Origin: Agromyces sp. Leaf222
Lineage (GTDB): Bacteria; Actinomycetota; Actinomycetes; Actinomycetales; Microbacteriaceae
Assembly: GCF_001421565.1 (NCBI RefSeq)
Contig: NZ_LMKQ01000003.1
Coordinates: 196,441 to 260,440, forward strand
DNA: 64,000 nucleotides
Reading direction: 5' to 3'
Shown: in pieces, positions 44,053 to 53,206 of the stretch
How positions within the stretch are numbered: the first letter of the stretch is position 1
Layout: each line of letters starts with the position of its first letter
The notes under the pieces: generated by a model
Databases searched by the model: none
Told to the model about the DNA's origin: nothing
What the model saw: only the letters and a program-made list of their open reading frames with translations
Translations under genes and position numbers: made by a program

Positions 44053-45114
44053 TCAGTCGAACGTGCGGTAGCCGCTGGCGCCGAGCCCGGTCGACCAGCA
44101 TCCGCCGCCGGCGTTGGTGTCGCTCGTGTCGCCGAACGCGGCGAGGTTCCACGCGGCGATCTGCTCATCGCTCAGGCCCGACGGCATCGCCGGCGACCCG
44201 TCGGGCGAGTCGTAGGCGGGGTTCCAGTACTCCCAGTAGCCGTAGTCGAGCCCGAGTTCGGTCATGCACGAGCGCACGGCCGACTGGAACTCGAGCCAGT
44301 TCTCGCGTGCGGTCGGCACCTCGGGGCCCGGCAGCGGGGGCACCGGCGCACTCAGCGGAGTGCCGGCCGCCTCGGCGGCCTCGGCTTGCCGCTGCGCCTG
44401 CGCGCGGCATCCATCGTCGGTCTCGGGGGAGCCTCGCAACGCGGTCGACCAGGCGATCGCCTCATCACCCGAGAGCCCGAGGGGCTCAGGGCTGCCGCCG
44501 AGCCACCACTGCCAGTCGAGGTACTCGAAGCCCGCGTCAGCCATGCATGATCGCACGATCGCCTCACGACCGAGCCAGGCCGACTTCTCAGCGTCGGACA
44601 CGAAGGCCGGGTCGCCGACCGTGACGTAGGGGTTGTACTCAGGCGACATCGGGTCGCTCGGGTCGAGGGGCTCGTCGGGCGGGCCGGGCACGACGGGGGC
44701 GCCGTCGGGGTCGGGAGCCGGCGTCGGAGTCGCCTCCGCGGGCGGCGCGGGCGTCGCCGGCGGGGGTTGGGTCGGAGCGGGGTCGGAGCCCGAGTCGCCG
44801 TCGGCATCGGCCGCGCCACCGTCGATCTGGCGCACTCCCGACGCGTCGGTTCCGATGTCGCCGTCGTCGGCGCGATCGGTGCCGAGCACCTTGGCGAGGA
44901 TCACCGCGGGCGACGCGTCGTCGCCGCCGGCCGCATGCACTCCGGCGGTCGCGCCCATCGCGCAGAGCACCAGCACGCCGGCCGCCCCGAACCCGAGGGC
45001 CCTGCGGCTGAGGCCGCGCCCGTTCGGGTTCGGGGCTCGACCGTGACCCGTACCGCTCTGGGTGCGGGTGGCGTGCGTTCGGCGACGCCGAACGATCCCA
45101 CGGCGCAGTGACAT
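44053..45114 (-). CDS. Secreted or anchored protein with two copies of a Cys/Trp-rich domain
   Basis: 353 residues. A long basic N-terminus with one hydrophobic stretch (ALGFGAAGVLVLCAMGATAG) acts as signal-anchor. A Pro/Ala/Asp-rich linker follows, then two related units: VRSCMADAGFEYLDWQWW... and VRSCMTELGLDYGYWEYW..., each with a later Cys (DDGCRA, GGGCWS) and a (L/G)S(G/D)(D/E)(E/Q)AIAW-type helix. Each unit probably has its own disulfide. I do not recognise a named family. ATG 45114 was preferred to the GTG three bases upstream. Confidence 0.72.
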   Translation of the reverse strand: MSLRRGIVRRRRTHATRTQSGTGHGRAPNPNGRGLSRRALGFGAAGVLVLCAMGATAGVHAAGGDDASPAVILAKVLGTDRADDGDIGTDASGVRQIDGGAADADGDSGSDPAPTQPPPATPAPPAEATPTPAPDPDGAPVVPGPPDEPLDPSDPMSPEYNPYVTVGDPAFVSDAEKSAWLGREAIVRSCMADAGFEYLDWQWWLGGSPEPLGLSGDEAIAWSTALRGSPETDDGCRAQAQRQAEAAEAAGTPLSAPVPPLPGPEVPTARENWLEFQSAVRSCMTELGLDYGYWEYWNPAYDSPDGSPAMPSGLSDEQIAAWNLAAFGDTSDTNAGGGCWSTGLGASGYRTFD

Positions 45115-45217
45115 CACCTGATCCTACCGCCACCCCCCATTCGGGGCACATCCTCCCAGCGCATGCTCAGGGCATGTCGTCCCGCACGAACGCCGCGACG
45201 GGCGCTACGCTCACGGC

Positions 45218-45601
45218 ATGGTGCGCAACCTCCTCAACCTGGCGGTCTTCCTCGCGACGGCGGCCATCGCGCTGCTGGTCGCATCCCTGCTCGTTCCGGG
45301 CTTCCACGTGCACCCCGGCGGCTTCATCGTGGCGATCCTCGTGTTCGCCATCGCGCAGGCGCTCGTCGAGTGGCTCGTGCGCAGCATCTTCCACCGCTCG
45401 GCACCGACGGTGGCGGGCATCGCGGGCCTCATCTCGACCTTCCTCGCGCTGTGGATCGCCTCGCTGTTCAGCGGCGTCAGCTTCGACGGCCTCGGCGGCT
45501 GGATCCTCGCCACCGTGATCGTCTGGCTCATCACGGCGATCCTCGGGTGGGTCGCCGCCAAGTTCATCTCGCCCCGGTTCGACCGACCCGCCAAGCGCTG
45601 A
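45218..45601 (+). CDS. Holin-superfamily-IV-like membrane protein
   Basis: 127 residues with four membrane segments: VFLATAAIALLVASLLVPGF, GFIVAILVFAIAQALVEWLV, GIAGLISTFLALWIASLF and GWILATVIVWLITAILGWVAAKF. The length and VPGFHVHPGGF loop match the mycobacterial-type phage holin family IV. There are no phage genes nearby, so this is a chromosomal membrane protein of unknown role, not evidence for a prophage. Confidence 0.75.
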   Translation: MVRNLLNLAVFLATAAIALLVASLLVPGFHVHPGGFIVAILVFAIAQALVEWLVRSIFHRSAPTVAGIAGLISTFLALWIASLFSGVSFDGLGGWILATVIVWLITAILGWVAAKFISPRFDRPAKR

Positions 45602-45615
45602 TCCGGGCTGCGCGC

Positions 45616-46980
45616 CTACTCGGCTCGCGGAGGCACGTCGCCCACGTCGGCCGTCGGGTCGCCGGGGTCTCCGGGGTCTCCGGGGTCTCCGAGGCCGCCG
45701 ACCTCGCCTGTCACCGTCGCGACATCCGCCGCCTCGCCGCTGCGCCGGCTGAGCCAGACGAACGGCACCGCGAGCGCCTGCAGCGCACCGCTCAGCGCGA
45801 GCGAGAACGGGTAGCCCCAGACATCCGCCGACCGCCCGAGCACCGGCTGGATCACCGCGGCGCCCGTGCTGCCGACGAGCGAGTCGAACGACAGCACGGT
45901 CGCGCGTTGGCTCGAGGGGATCATGTCGTTCAGGTACGCCTGGCGCACCGGCCCCGCGGCCGCATCGATGAGCGACCACAGCACGAGCAGGAGGAGCGCG
46001 ACCCAGAAGCTCCGGTTCACGCCGAGCACGACGAGGATGCCGGCGCTCACCGCGACCGACAGGATGATCGACGTCGTGCGCTTGCGGAACCGCCGACGCA
46101 GCCACGGCGCCACGAGCCCTCCGATGATCTGCGACCCGGCCACGATGCCCGCCGCGAGTCCGGCGATCGAGTACGCACCCTCGTCGCCCCACAGTTCGAG
46201 CAGGTACGGCTGCAGCGCGTAGAAGACGTAGAACCCGACGCCGGCGGTGAACATCGACGAGAGCATCATGTAGCGCACGCCCGGCCTGCCGAGCCCGTAC
46301 TTCACGGATGCCACGAGCACCTGCTTCGTCGCCGCGATCGGGTGCCCCCGGCCGGCCGGCGTGAACCCCAGGTCGCGCATGAGCAGCCACGCGACCACGA
46401 ACATGAGCACCAGCACGCCCGCGCGCATGAGGAACGGCACCCCGAGATCCGTCGCCTGCGCGACGACGCCGCCGAGCGTCGACCCGCCGAGCATCGCGAT
46501 GCCCGCCACCGAGATGCCGCGCCCGAAGACCCGCTCGAGGCTGCCCGTGTACCCCGTCGCCGTGAGCGCGTCGACGAGCCACGCCTCGACCGCGCCCGAG
46601 AAGAACGTGAACCCGAGCCCGAGCAGCACCGAGACGAGCGCCCATGCCCAGAACGGCGAGTGCCACACCCACAGCAGGTAGTAGAGCACCGTGGTCACGG
46701 CCAGCGTCACCGTGCCGAGCAGGTACGACACCCGGCGGCCGAGCGTGTCGGCGATCACGCCCGTCGGTACCTCGAACACGACCATGCCGATCGAGAAGAA
46801 CGAGTTCGCGGCGAACGCCTCGAGGTTCGTGAGCCCCGCATCGAGCAGGAACAGGGTGTTGATGCCCCAGATGAAGGATGCCGCGAGGGTGTTGCCGATG
46901 AGCAGGGTGAAGTAGACGGCCTGCACGCGGCCCGGCGTGGAGGTCGGCACCGACGGCGTCGCTGCCGTCGGCGAGCTCAT
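45616..46980 (-). CDS. MFS transporter with 12 membrane segments
   Basis: 454 residues. Motif A is seen as GVIADTLGRRVSYLLG, and the second half repeats it weakly (LVAPWLRRRFRKRT). The layout is of the drug-resistance/sugar efflux type; the substrate is unknown. The C-terminal tail repeats GDP four times, from a 9-base DNA repeat (CGGGGTCTC units at about 45663-45691), a likely slippage site. It is convergent with the holin-like gene 14 bases away. Confidence 0.85.
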   Translation of the reverse strand: MSSPTAATPSVPTSTPGRVQAVYFTLLIGNTLAASFIWGINTLFLLDAGLTNLEAFAANSFFSIGMVVFEVPTGVIADTLGRRVSYLLGTVTLAVTTVLYYLLWVWHSPFWAWALVSVLLGLGFTFFSGAVEAWLVDALTATGYTGSLERVFGRGISVAGIAMLGGSTLGGVVAQATDLGVPFLMRAGVLVLMFVVAWLLMRDLGFTPAGRGHPIAATKQVLVASVKYGLGRPGVRYMMLSSMFTAGVGFYVFYALQPYLLELWGDEGAYSIAGLAAGIVAGSQIIGGLVAPWLRRRFRKRTTSIILSVAVSAGILVVLGVNRSFWVALLLLVLWSLIDAAAGPVRQAYLNDMIPSSQRATVLSFDSLVGSTGAAVIQPVLGRSADVWGYPFSLALSGALQALAVPFVWLSRRSGEAADVATVTGEVGGLGDPGDPGDPGDPTADVGDVPPRAE

Positions 46981-47225
46981 GGCGCGATCCGGCTCACCCG
47001 CCCATCCTCCGCCTCCTCCGTCGCGGCCGCCACCCACGTGCAGCGGCCGCCTCCTCGCCCGCTCCTGCCCTCCCCCCGTCCGGCTCCCGTCCTCCTCGCC
47101 TCCCGAAACCGAGCGTGATTCGGGCGATCGGATGCCGCGGAGTAGCATGCTGCAACCCCCACGCCCGCGGCATCCGGCGCCACCCACGCCGCCGCGCGGC
47201 ATCCGCTCGACCCGAAAGCACCCAC

Positions 47226-48071
47226 ATGCGCAAGCGCACTGTCGCGCTCATCACCGTCTCGGCCGTCGCCCTCGCCCTCGTCGGCGGGGTGTACTGGGCC
47301 GGACGCGACCTGTTCCACGAACCCTCCGCCGAAGGCGTCGAGTCCGTCGTCGGCGAACTCGGCGGCACCCGGGTGCTCGGCGTCTTCGCGCACCCCGACG
47401 ACGAGCAGACCGTGAACGGGCTCTTCTTCCGGGCCAAGCACCGCGACGGCGCGTACACCGCCATGATCACGGCGACCCGCGGCGAGGCCGGCGAGCAGGG
47501 CCCCGTCGTCGGACGCCAGGAGGATCTCGGCGACATCCGCAAGGCCGAGGCGCTGAAGAACAGCTTCAACCTCGGCGTCGACGAGCACGAGGTCTGGGAC
47601 TACCCAGACGGCGGCGTGCCCGAGGTCGACGAAGACGAGCTCGTCGACCGCGTGGCCGCCACGATGCGCCGCATCAAGCCCGACGTCGTCGTGACGTTCT
47701 GGCCCGCGAGCGGTGCCACCGGTCACGAGGACCACATGCAGATGGGGCACGTCACCGAGCTCGCGATCGCCCAGCTCGAGGAGGCCGGCGGCTCGTACAC
47801 CGGCCCCGACGAGATCGTCTACACGATCAGCCCGACGAAGGCGCTCATCGCATTCGGCGGCAAGGTCGGCGCCTTCGTCGTCGCGAACCAGCCCGAGCCG
47901 AATTACGCGATGCCCGCCGAGGTCGGCACGAAGTTCGAGGGGTGGCAGATCCACGCGTCGCAGCGCGACTTCATGCCCGAGTCGTACATCCTGCCCACCT
48001 GGGCGATCTACGCCCTCTGGGACCACGAGTTCTACCGCACGCGCGACCTCGCGGCCGACCCGCTGGACTGA
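47226..48071 (+). CDS. PIG-L-family zinc deacetylase, membrane-anchored
   Basis: 281 residues. One N-terminal membrane segment (TVALITVSAVALALVGGVYW), then the PIG-L zinc motif AHPDDEQ and the distal His in GHEDHMQMGH; TRGEAGEQGP is the usual loop between. These enzymes remove acetyl groups from N-acetylglucosamine conjugates. Being anchored outside, this member could act on a cell-envelope sugar rather than on mycothiol precursors. A hairpin follows at 48080. Confidence 0.88.
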   Translation: MRKRTVALITVSAVALALVGGVYWAGRDLFHEPSAEGVESVVGELGGTRVLGVFAHPDDEQTVNGLFFRAKHRDGAYTAMITATRGEAGEQGPVVGRQEDLGDIRKAEALKNSFNLGVDEHEVWDYPDGGVPEVDEDELVDRVAATMRRIKPDVVVTFWPASGATGHEDHMQMGHVTELAIAQLEEAGGSYTGPDEIVYTISPTKALIAFGGKVGAFVVANQPEPNYAMPAEVGTKFEGWQIHASQRDFMPESYILPTWAIYALWDHEFYRTRDLAADPLD

Positions 48072-48079
48072 TCCGCTGC

Positions 48080-48110
48080 AGCCCGGGCGCGCGCATGTGC
48101 CGCCCGGGCT
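48080..48110 (+). terminator. Hairpin terminator after the PIG-L gene
   Basis: Arms AGCCCGGGCG and CGCCCGGGCT pair over 10 bp around an 11-base loop, 8 bases after the stop. No U-tract. Confidence 0.6.
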
Positions 48111-48190
48111 TGCCCGCGGGTCCACGCCGAACCAGACTGAGCCACACGCCGGATGATCCGGCCGAACGTTCGAGGAACGAGACGACGAAG

Positions 48191-49066
48191 ATGCCGACCA
48201 TCACGAGCTCAGACGGCATCCGCCTGCACTACGTCGAATCGGGCGACCCGGCGGGCCGACCTGTCGTGCTCATCGCCGGATTCAAGGCCGCCGCGACGAG
48301 CTGGCACTACCAGGTGAAGCCGCTCACGCGGGCGGGCTACCGGGTCATCGCGTTCGACCGTCGCGGGCACGGGCGCTCCGAGATCGGCCCCGAAGACGGC
48401 CACACCATGGACCGGCACGGCGCCGACATCGGCGACCTCGTCGAGCAGCTCGACCTCGTCGACGCGACGCTCGTCGGGCAGTCGATGGGCGGCAACGCGA
48501 TCTGGGCGCTGCTCGGGTCGGCCGGCGCTGCGGGCTCGGTCGGCACTGCAGGGTCGGCCGGGTCGGCCGGCACCGAAGGCTCGACCGGCGCCCGCGGCAT
48601 CCGCGACGTCGTAATCGTCGACCAGACGCCGAAGATGCTGAACTCCGACGACTGGGCGCACGGCTTCTACGACTACGACGACACCAACGCCGACACCCTG
48701 TTCGCGACCGGCATCCCCGATCCGGGCAGATTCCCGCTGAAGACCAAGGGGCTCGTGCGCATCGCGCGGGTGCTGCGGGCGATGGAACTGCCGAAGGGCG
48801 GCAAGCCGACGTTCACCGAGGCCGAGCTCGCACTTCTGGGCGATCACGCGAAGCGCGACTGGCGACCCGGGATCGCCGCAGCCGAGGTGCCCGCGTTCTT
48901 CGTCGCCGGAGCCGAGAGCGAGTTCTGGCCCGCCGCGCACGCCGCGGCGTCCGCCGAGCTGAATCCGCTCGCGAGCTCAACCGTGATCGAGCACGACGGA
49001 CACGCGGCGAACCTCGAGCAGCCTGCTCGCTTCAACGACGAGCTCCTGGCGTTCCTCGCCCGCTGA
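48191..49066 (+). CDS. Alpha/beta hydrolase with Gly/Ser/Ala insertion
   Basis: 291 residues. HYVESGDPAGRPVVLIAGF, FDRRGHGRSE and the nucleophile motif GQSMGG (Ser98) are classical; the last His is in HDGHAANLEQP. Directly behind the nucleophile helix, residues about 109-134 are a low-complexity run of Gly, Ser, Ala and Thr, encoded by GGGTCGGCCGGC-like repeats, that would form a loose loop beside the active site. The substrate is unknown. Starts at ATG 48191. Confidence 0.85.
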   Translation: MPTITSSDGIRLHYVESGDPAGRPVVLIAGFKAAATSWHYQVKPLTRAGYRVIAFDRRGHGRSEIGPEDGHTMDRHGADIGDLVEQLDLVDATLVGQSMGGNAIWALLGSAGAAGSVGTAGSAGSAGTEGSTGARGIRDVVIVDQTPKMLNSDDWAHGFYDYDDTNADTLFATGIPDPGRFPLKTKGLVRIARVLRAMELPKGGKPTFTEAELALLGDHAKRDWRPGIAAAEVPAFFVAGAESEFWPAAHAAASAELNPLASSTVIEHDGHAANLEQPARFNDELLAFLAR

Positions 49067-49091
49067 GCCGCGGCATCCGCCTCTCGCGCGC

Positions 49092-50492
49092 TCAGCCCGG
49101 GAACGCCTTGCCCGGGTTCAGCGTGCCCTTCGGGTCGAGGGCCCGCTTGATCGAGGCGTGCATCGCGATGACCCGCTCGCCGAGCTCGAGCTCCGCGCCG
49201 GGCAGCTTCAGCAGGCCGACGCCGTGCTCGCCCGTCACCGTGCCCCCGAGCTCGCGGCACTCGTCGACGATGCGGTCGAACGCGAGCTTCGCCCTGGCCT
49301 TCGCGTCGTCGTCGCCCTCTGGCGCGATGATGAGCGGGTGCAGGTTGCCGTCGCCCGCGTGCGCGATGTTGGCGATGACGACGTCGTACTCCGCCGCCGC
49401 GGACTGGATGCGCGCGAGCATCTCGGGCACGGCCCCGCGCGGCACGCAGACGTCTTCGGTGAGCACCGGTCCGAGGCGCTCGAGTGCGGGGTACGCGAGG
49501 CGACGTGCGACGAAGAGCCGGTCGACCTCGTCGGCGTCGACGGCCTGCTCGACCGAGAGCGCGCCGGCGACGGCCATGAGGTCGGCGACGGATGCCGCGT
49601 GCCGCTCGCCGAGCGCACCGACCTCGTCGACCTTCGCGAGCAGCAGGGTGTCGACCCCGTGCGGCAGCCCGAGCGACTGCCAGGCGTCGATCGCCTCGAT
49701 GCAGGTGCGATCGAGGATCTCGAGGGCCGACGGCACGATGCCCGACGCGCTGATCGCCGCGACCGCCTCGCCGGCGGCGACCAGCGAGCCGAAGGCGCCG
49801 ACGATCGCCCGCTCCTCACGGCCGGCGAGCGGCAGCAGCTTCACCGTGACCTGGGTGATGATGCCGAGCGTACCCTCCGACCCGACCATGAGCGCCGTGA
49901 GGTCGTAGCCGGTGACGCCCTTCGCGGTGCGCCGGCCGAGGTCGACGATCTCACCGTCGGCGAGCACGACGCGCAGGCCGAGCACGTAGTCGCGGGTGAC
50001 GCCGTACTTCACGCAGCAGATGCCGCCCGCGTTCGTGGCCGCGTTGCCGCCGATCGTCGAGATGCGATAGCTCGCCGGGTCGGGCGGATACCAGAGGCCC
50101 TGCTCGGCGACGGCCTGGCGCAGCGTGTCGTTGATGACGCCGGCCTCGGCGACGGCGAACCGCTCGTCGGCGTCGATCTCGACGATCCGCGTCATACGCT
50201 CGAGCGAGAGCACGATGCTGTTCGCCACGGCGTTGGCTCCGCCCGAGAGCCCGGTGCCCGCACCACGGGGCACCACTCGGATCCCGGTTGCCGCGGCGAG
50301 CCGCACCACGGCGACCACGTCGTGCTCGTACTCGGCGAGCACCACGGCGAGCGGGGTCTCGAACGGCGCCCACTCGGCGTCGTCGTGCGCGTACTCGGCG
50401 AGCGTCGCGGCATCCGTCACCACCTGGTCGGGACGCAGCACCCCGTGCAGTTCGGCGAGGACGGCGGCTTCGACGGGCAGGGCGTGACTCAT
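49092..50492 (-). CDS. FAD-linked oxidase, glycolate oxidase GlcD-like
   Basis: 466 residues. The FAD-binding PCMH domain includes RVVPRGAGTGLSGGA, ISTIGGNAATNAGGI and TGYDLTALMVGSEGTLGIIT; the C-terminal oxidase part ends with NIAHAGDGNLHP and TVTGEHGVGLLK, typical of GlcD/D-lactate dehydrogenases. It oxidises an alpha-hydroxyacid such as glycolate or D-lactate, passing electrons to the membrane. The GlcE/GlcF partners are absent nearby. It stands alone on the minus strand. Confidence 0.92.
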   Translation of the reverse strand: MSHALPVEAAVLAELHGVLRPDQVVTDAATLAEYAHDDAEWAPFETPLAVVLAEYEHDVVAVVRLAAATGIRVVPRGAGTGLSGGANAVANSIVLSLERMTRIVEIDADERFAVAEAGVINDTLRQAVAEQGLWYPPDPASYRISTIGGNAATNAGGICCVKYGVTRDYVLGLRVVLADGEIVDLGRRTAKGVTGYDLTALMVGSEGTLGIITQVTVKLLPLAGREERAIVGAFGSLVAAGEAVAAISASGIVPSALEILDRTCIEAIDAWQSLGLPHGVDTLLLAKVDEVGALGERHAASVADLMAVAGALSVEQAVDADEVDRLFVARRLAYPALERLGPVLTEDVCVPRGAVPEMLARIQSAAAEYDVVIANIAHAGDGNLHPLIIAPEGDDDAKARAKLAFDRIVDECRELGGTVTGEHGVGLLKLPGAELELGERVIAMHASIKRALDPKGTLNPGKAFPG

Positions 50493-50609
50493 GCGAGCGA
50501 GCCTAATCCCGGCGACGGCGGGTCGAGGCATCCGCCCACCCACGCCCCGGCGGCGGAACTCCGCCGCGCGACGGATCCGCTGCGGGCCCCGCCTCGGTAG
50601 CGTTGGGGG

Positions 50610-51980
50610 ATGAGCGCCACCCTCGAACCATCCGTCATCGACGGCGTCGAGTGGGTCCGTCCGCGGCCCGGACGCCGGGCGTTCCGCAACGACCTGGTGC
50701 TCGCCGCCGTCCTCGCGGTCGCGTCCGCCGGCAGCGTGGTGCTCTACCGCATAGCGGGCATCGGCGACGATGCCCCGTGGTGGGGCTCGGCGCTCTGGGT
50801 GCTCGGCATGACCGCGCCTCTGGCCGTGCGGCGTCGTTGGCCCGAGGTCGTGGCGATCACGGCATCCGCCGCCTTCATCATCGGGGCGATGACCGAGACG
50901 ATGGAGCTGCTCTTCTCGAACATCGCGCTCTTCATCGCGATCTACTCCGTCGGCGCCTGGTCACGCAGCCGCAGCCGCGCCAACATCGTGCGCACGGTGA
51001 TCGTCGTGAGCATGTTCGCCTGGCTGTTCTGGGGGCTCATCACCTACTCGGCCATGCAGGACTACCTGCCCAACCTCGGGCGCGAGGGGCTGCTCTCCCC
51101 ATACGTGGCCTACGGGCTCATCAACGTGCTCACGAACCTGCTGTACTTCGGCGGCGCGTGGTACTTCGGCGACGCCGCCTACCGCTCGGCACGGGCGCGG
51201 GCCGAGCTCGAGCAGCGCACCGCCGAGCTCGCCGCCGAACGCGAGCGCACGCGCGTGCAGGCGGTCGCCCTCGAGCGGCTGCGCATCGCCCGCGAACTGC
51301 ACGACGTCGTCGCGCACCACGTGTCGGTCATCGGGGTGCAGGCCGGTGCCGCGCGCCGCGTGCTCGCGAAGGATCCGGATGCCGCGGCCGCGGCCCTCTC
51401 TTCCATCGAGTCGAGCGCACGCGACGCGGTCGACGAGCTGCACGGCCTCCTCGGCACGCTGCGCGGCGATGCGGACACCGGCTCGATCGACCTCGCGACC
51501 GGACGCGCCGTCGGAGACGGTCCGGCGACGGCGAGCACCTCGACCCGCTGCATCGATCGCATCGACGACCTCGTCGCCGAGAGCGCGACGAGCGGGCTGC
51601 CCGTGACCCTCGCGATCGTCGGCGAACCGCGCGCGGTGTCGGCGGTCGTCGACCTCAGCGCCTACCGCATCGCGCAGGAGGCCCTCACGAACGTGCGCAA
51701 GCACGCCGGATCCGCGGCGACCGCGGAGGTGCGCGTGCGGTGGGACGACGACGCCGTCGAACTCGAGGTGACGAACTCGGGCAGCGCGACGAGGTCGACG
51801 ACGGGGCGCAGCACCGGCACGGCAGGCCGCGCCGACCCTGCCGGCGGCGGGCTCGGCCTGCTCGGCATGCGCGAACGCGTCGCCGCGGCAGGCGGCACCC
51901 TCGAGACCGGTCCGCGGGCTCGTGGCGGCTACCTCGTGCGCGCCAGGTTCCCGCTGCGCCGAGAGGAGGTGCGCTCGTGA
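50610..51980 (+). CDS. Sensor histidine kinase, NarL/DesK type
   Basis: 456 residues. Five or six membrane segments fill the first 190 residues with almost no outside domain, followed by a coiled coil (ARAELEQRTAELAAERERTR). The HisKA_3 box RIARELHDVVAHHVSV places the phosphorylated His at 231. The ATP domain has EALTNVRKHAG and GGGLGLLGMRERV. It probably senses the membrane or a small hydrophobic signal. It overlaps the response-regulator gene by 4 bases (GTGA). Confidence 0.92.
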   Translation: MSATLEPSVIDGVEWVRPRPGRRAFRNDLVLAAVLAVASAGSVVLYRIAGIGDDAPWWGSALWVLGMTAPLAVRRRWPEVVAITASAAFIIGAMTETMELLFSNIALFIAIYSVGAWSRSRSRANIVRTVIVVSMFAWLFWGLITYSAMQDYLPNLGREGLLSPYVAYGLINVLTNLLYFGGAWYFGDAAYRSARARAELEQRTAELAAERERTRVQAVALERLRIARELHDVVAHHVSVIGVQAGAARRVLAKDPDAAAAALSSIESSARDAVDELHGLLGTLRGDADTGSIDLATGRAVGDGPATASTSTRCIDRIDDLVAESATSGLPVTLAIVGEPRAVSAVVDLSAYRIAQEALTNVRKHAGSAATAEVRVRWDDDAVELEVTNSGSATRSTTGRSTGTAGRADPAGGGLGLLGMRERVAAAGGTLETGPRARGGYLVRARFPLRREEVRS

Positions 51981-52732
51981 GCATCCGCGTGCTCGTCGTC
52001 GACGACCAGAGCCTCGTGCGCGCCGGCTTCCGCACGATCCTCGACTCCGAGGACGGCATCGAGGTCGTGGGCGAGGCCTCCGACGGTGCCGCGGCGATCG
52101 CCCAGGTCGCAGCCCTCGCGCCCGACGTCGTCTGCATGGACGTGCAGATGCCCGGGATGGACGGGCTCGAGGCGACGCGCCGCATCACGGCCGATGCGAC
52201 CTCCACCGCAGCCGTGCTCGTGCTCACGACCTTCAACCGCGAGGACTACCTGTTCGAGGCGCTCGAGGCCGGCGCCAGCGGGTTCCTGCTGAAGAACTCG
52301 AGCCCCGAACAGCTCATCGAGGCCGTGCAGGTCGTCGCCCGCGGCGACGCGCTGCTCTCACCCGACGTGACCCGGCGCGTGATCGAGGCGGTCGCGAGCA
52401 GCGGAGCCGAGCGGATGCCGCGGCCGGCCGCCGCTCCCGAAACAGGCGCGGCTGGCGCCACCGCACCGGCAACAGGCACGAGCAGCTCGCCCGAGGGGCC
52501 CATTCCTGTTTCCGGTTCACCGGAACTCGCGTCGCTCACCGACCGTGAGCGCGAGGTGCTCGAGTTCCTCGCCGAGGGGATCTCGAACGCGCAGATCGCC
52601 CAGCGCATGTGGGTCGGCGAGGCCACCGTGAAGACCCACGTGTCGAAGGTGCTCATGAAGCTCGGGCTGCGCGATCGCGTGCATGCCGTCGTCTACGCCT
52701 ACGAGCATGGCGTCGTCCGGCCTTCGTCGTAG
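51977..52732 (+). CDS. LuxR/NarL-type response regulator
   Basis: 251 residues. The receiver has acidic Asp9-Asp10, phospho-acceptor Asp55 in CMDVQMPGMDG and the conserved Lys in FLLKNSSPEQL. A 45-residue Ala/Gly/Ser/Pro linker, longer than usual, joins it to the HTH (LTDREREVLEFLAEGISNAQIAQRM, then VKTHVSKVLMKL). It is partner of the kinase at 50610. The GTG start overlaps the kinase stop and GAGGAGGT gives a strong ribosome site. No target is evident; a neighbouring ArsR unit is separately controlled. Confidence 0.93.
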   Translation: MSIRVLVVDDQSLVRAGFRTILDSEDGIEVVGEASDGAAAIAQVAALAPDVVCMDVQMPGMDGLEATRRITADATSTAAVLVLTTFNREDYLFEALEAGASGFLLKNSSPEQLIEAVQVVARGDALLSPDVTRRVIEAVASSGAERMPRPAAAPETGAAGATAPATGTSSSPEGPIPVSGSPELASLTDREREVLEFLAEGISNAQIAQRMWVGEATVKTHVSKVLMKLGLRDRVHAVVYAYEHGVVRPSS

Positions 52733-52832
52733 TCGAGGCGCCGGAGGCGGGCCGAATGCGGGCCGGCGCCGAACGCGGCCACCCGGCCACCCGACCACCC
52801 GACCCTTGACGCGGTACGAGACGCGCCTTATG

Positions 52833-52864
52833 GTAAGCAAACGATTAATTAAGGAGTTGCTTAC
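52833..52864. promoter_or_regulatory. ArsR operator overlapping the ribosome-binding site
   Basis: GTAAGCAA and TTGCTTAC are perfect inverted 8-base arms with 16 bases between them. The ribosome site AAGGAG (52851-52856) lies inside, and the right arm touches the ATG at 52865. A repressor here would block its own operon. Confidence 0.75.
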
Positions 52865-53206
52865 ATGCAGAACGGGCCCGACGAGCTCAGCCTCGTGTTC
52901 CAGGCGCTCGCCGATCCGACGCGGCGCGAGATCCTCTCGCGGCTCCGCGGCGGCCCGACGACCGTCGGCGAACTGGCGGAGCCCTTCGCGATGAGCCGCC
53001 CGGCGATCTCGCAGCACCTGAAGGTGCTCGAGCGGGCAGGGCTCATCGAACGAACCGCAACGGCCCAATGGCGCACCTGCACACTCCGCACCGAGCCGCT
53101 CGACGAGGCATCCGCCTGGGTCGAACGCCACCGTGGCGAGTGGAACGCGCGCTTCGACGTGCTCGACGAGCGACTCCGCGAGCTGAAAGGACAGACGGAT
53201 GCCTGA
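52865..53206 (+). CDS. ArsR-family transcriptional regulator
   Basis: 113 residues. FQALADPTRREILSRLRGGPTTVGELAEPFAMSRPAISQHLKVLERAGLI is the ArsR winged helix; no cysteine pair for metal is present, so it is a non-metal sensor of the type paired with SRPBCC proteins. First gene of a three-gene operon: its last 8 bases overlap the SRPBCC gene. Confidence 0.9.
   Translation: MQNGPDELSLVFQALADPTRREILSRLRGGPTTVGELAEPFAMSRPAISQHLKVLERAGLIERTATAQWRTCTLRTEPLDEASAWVERHRGEWNARFDVLDERLRELKGQTDA

Noticed and set aside
45218..45601. Holin-like gene as a prophage remnant
   Set aside because: No integrase, capsid, lysin or attachment repeat nearby; this family is common on chromosomes without phages.
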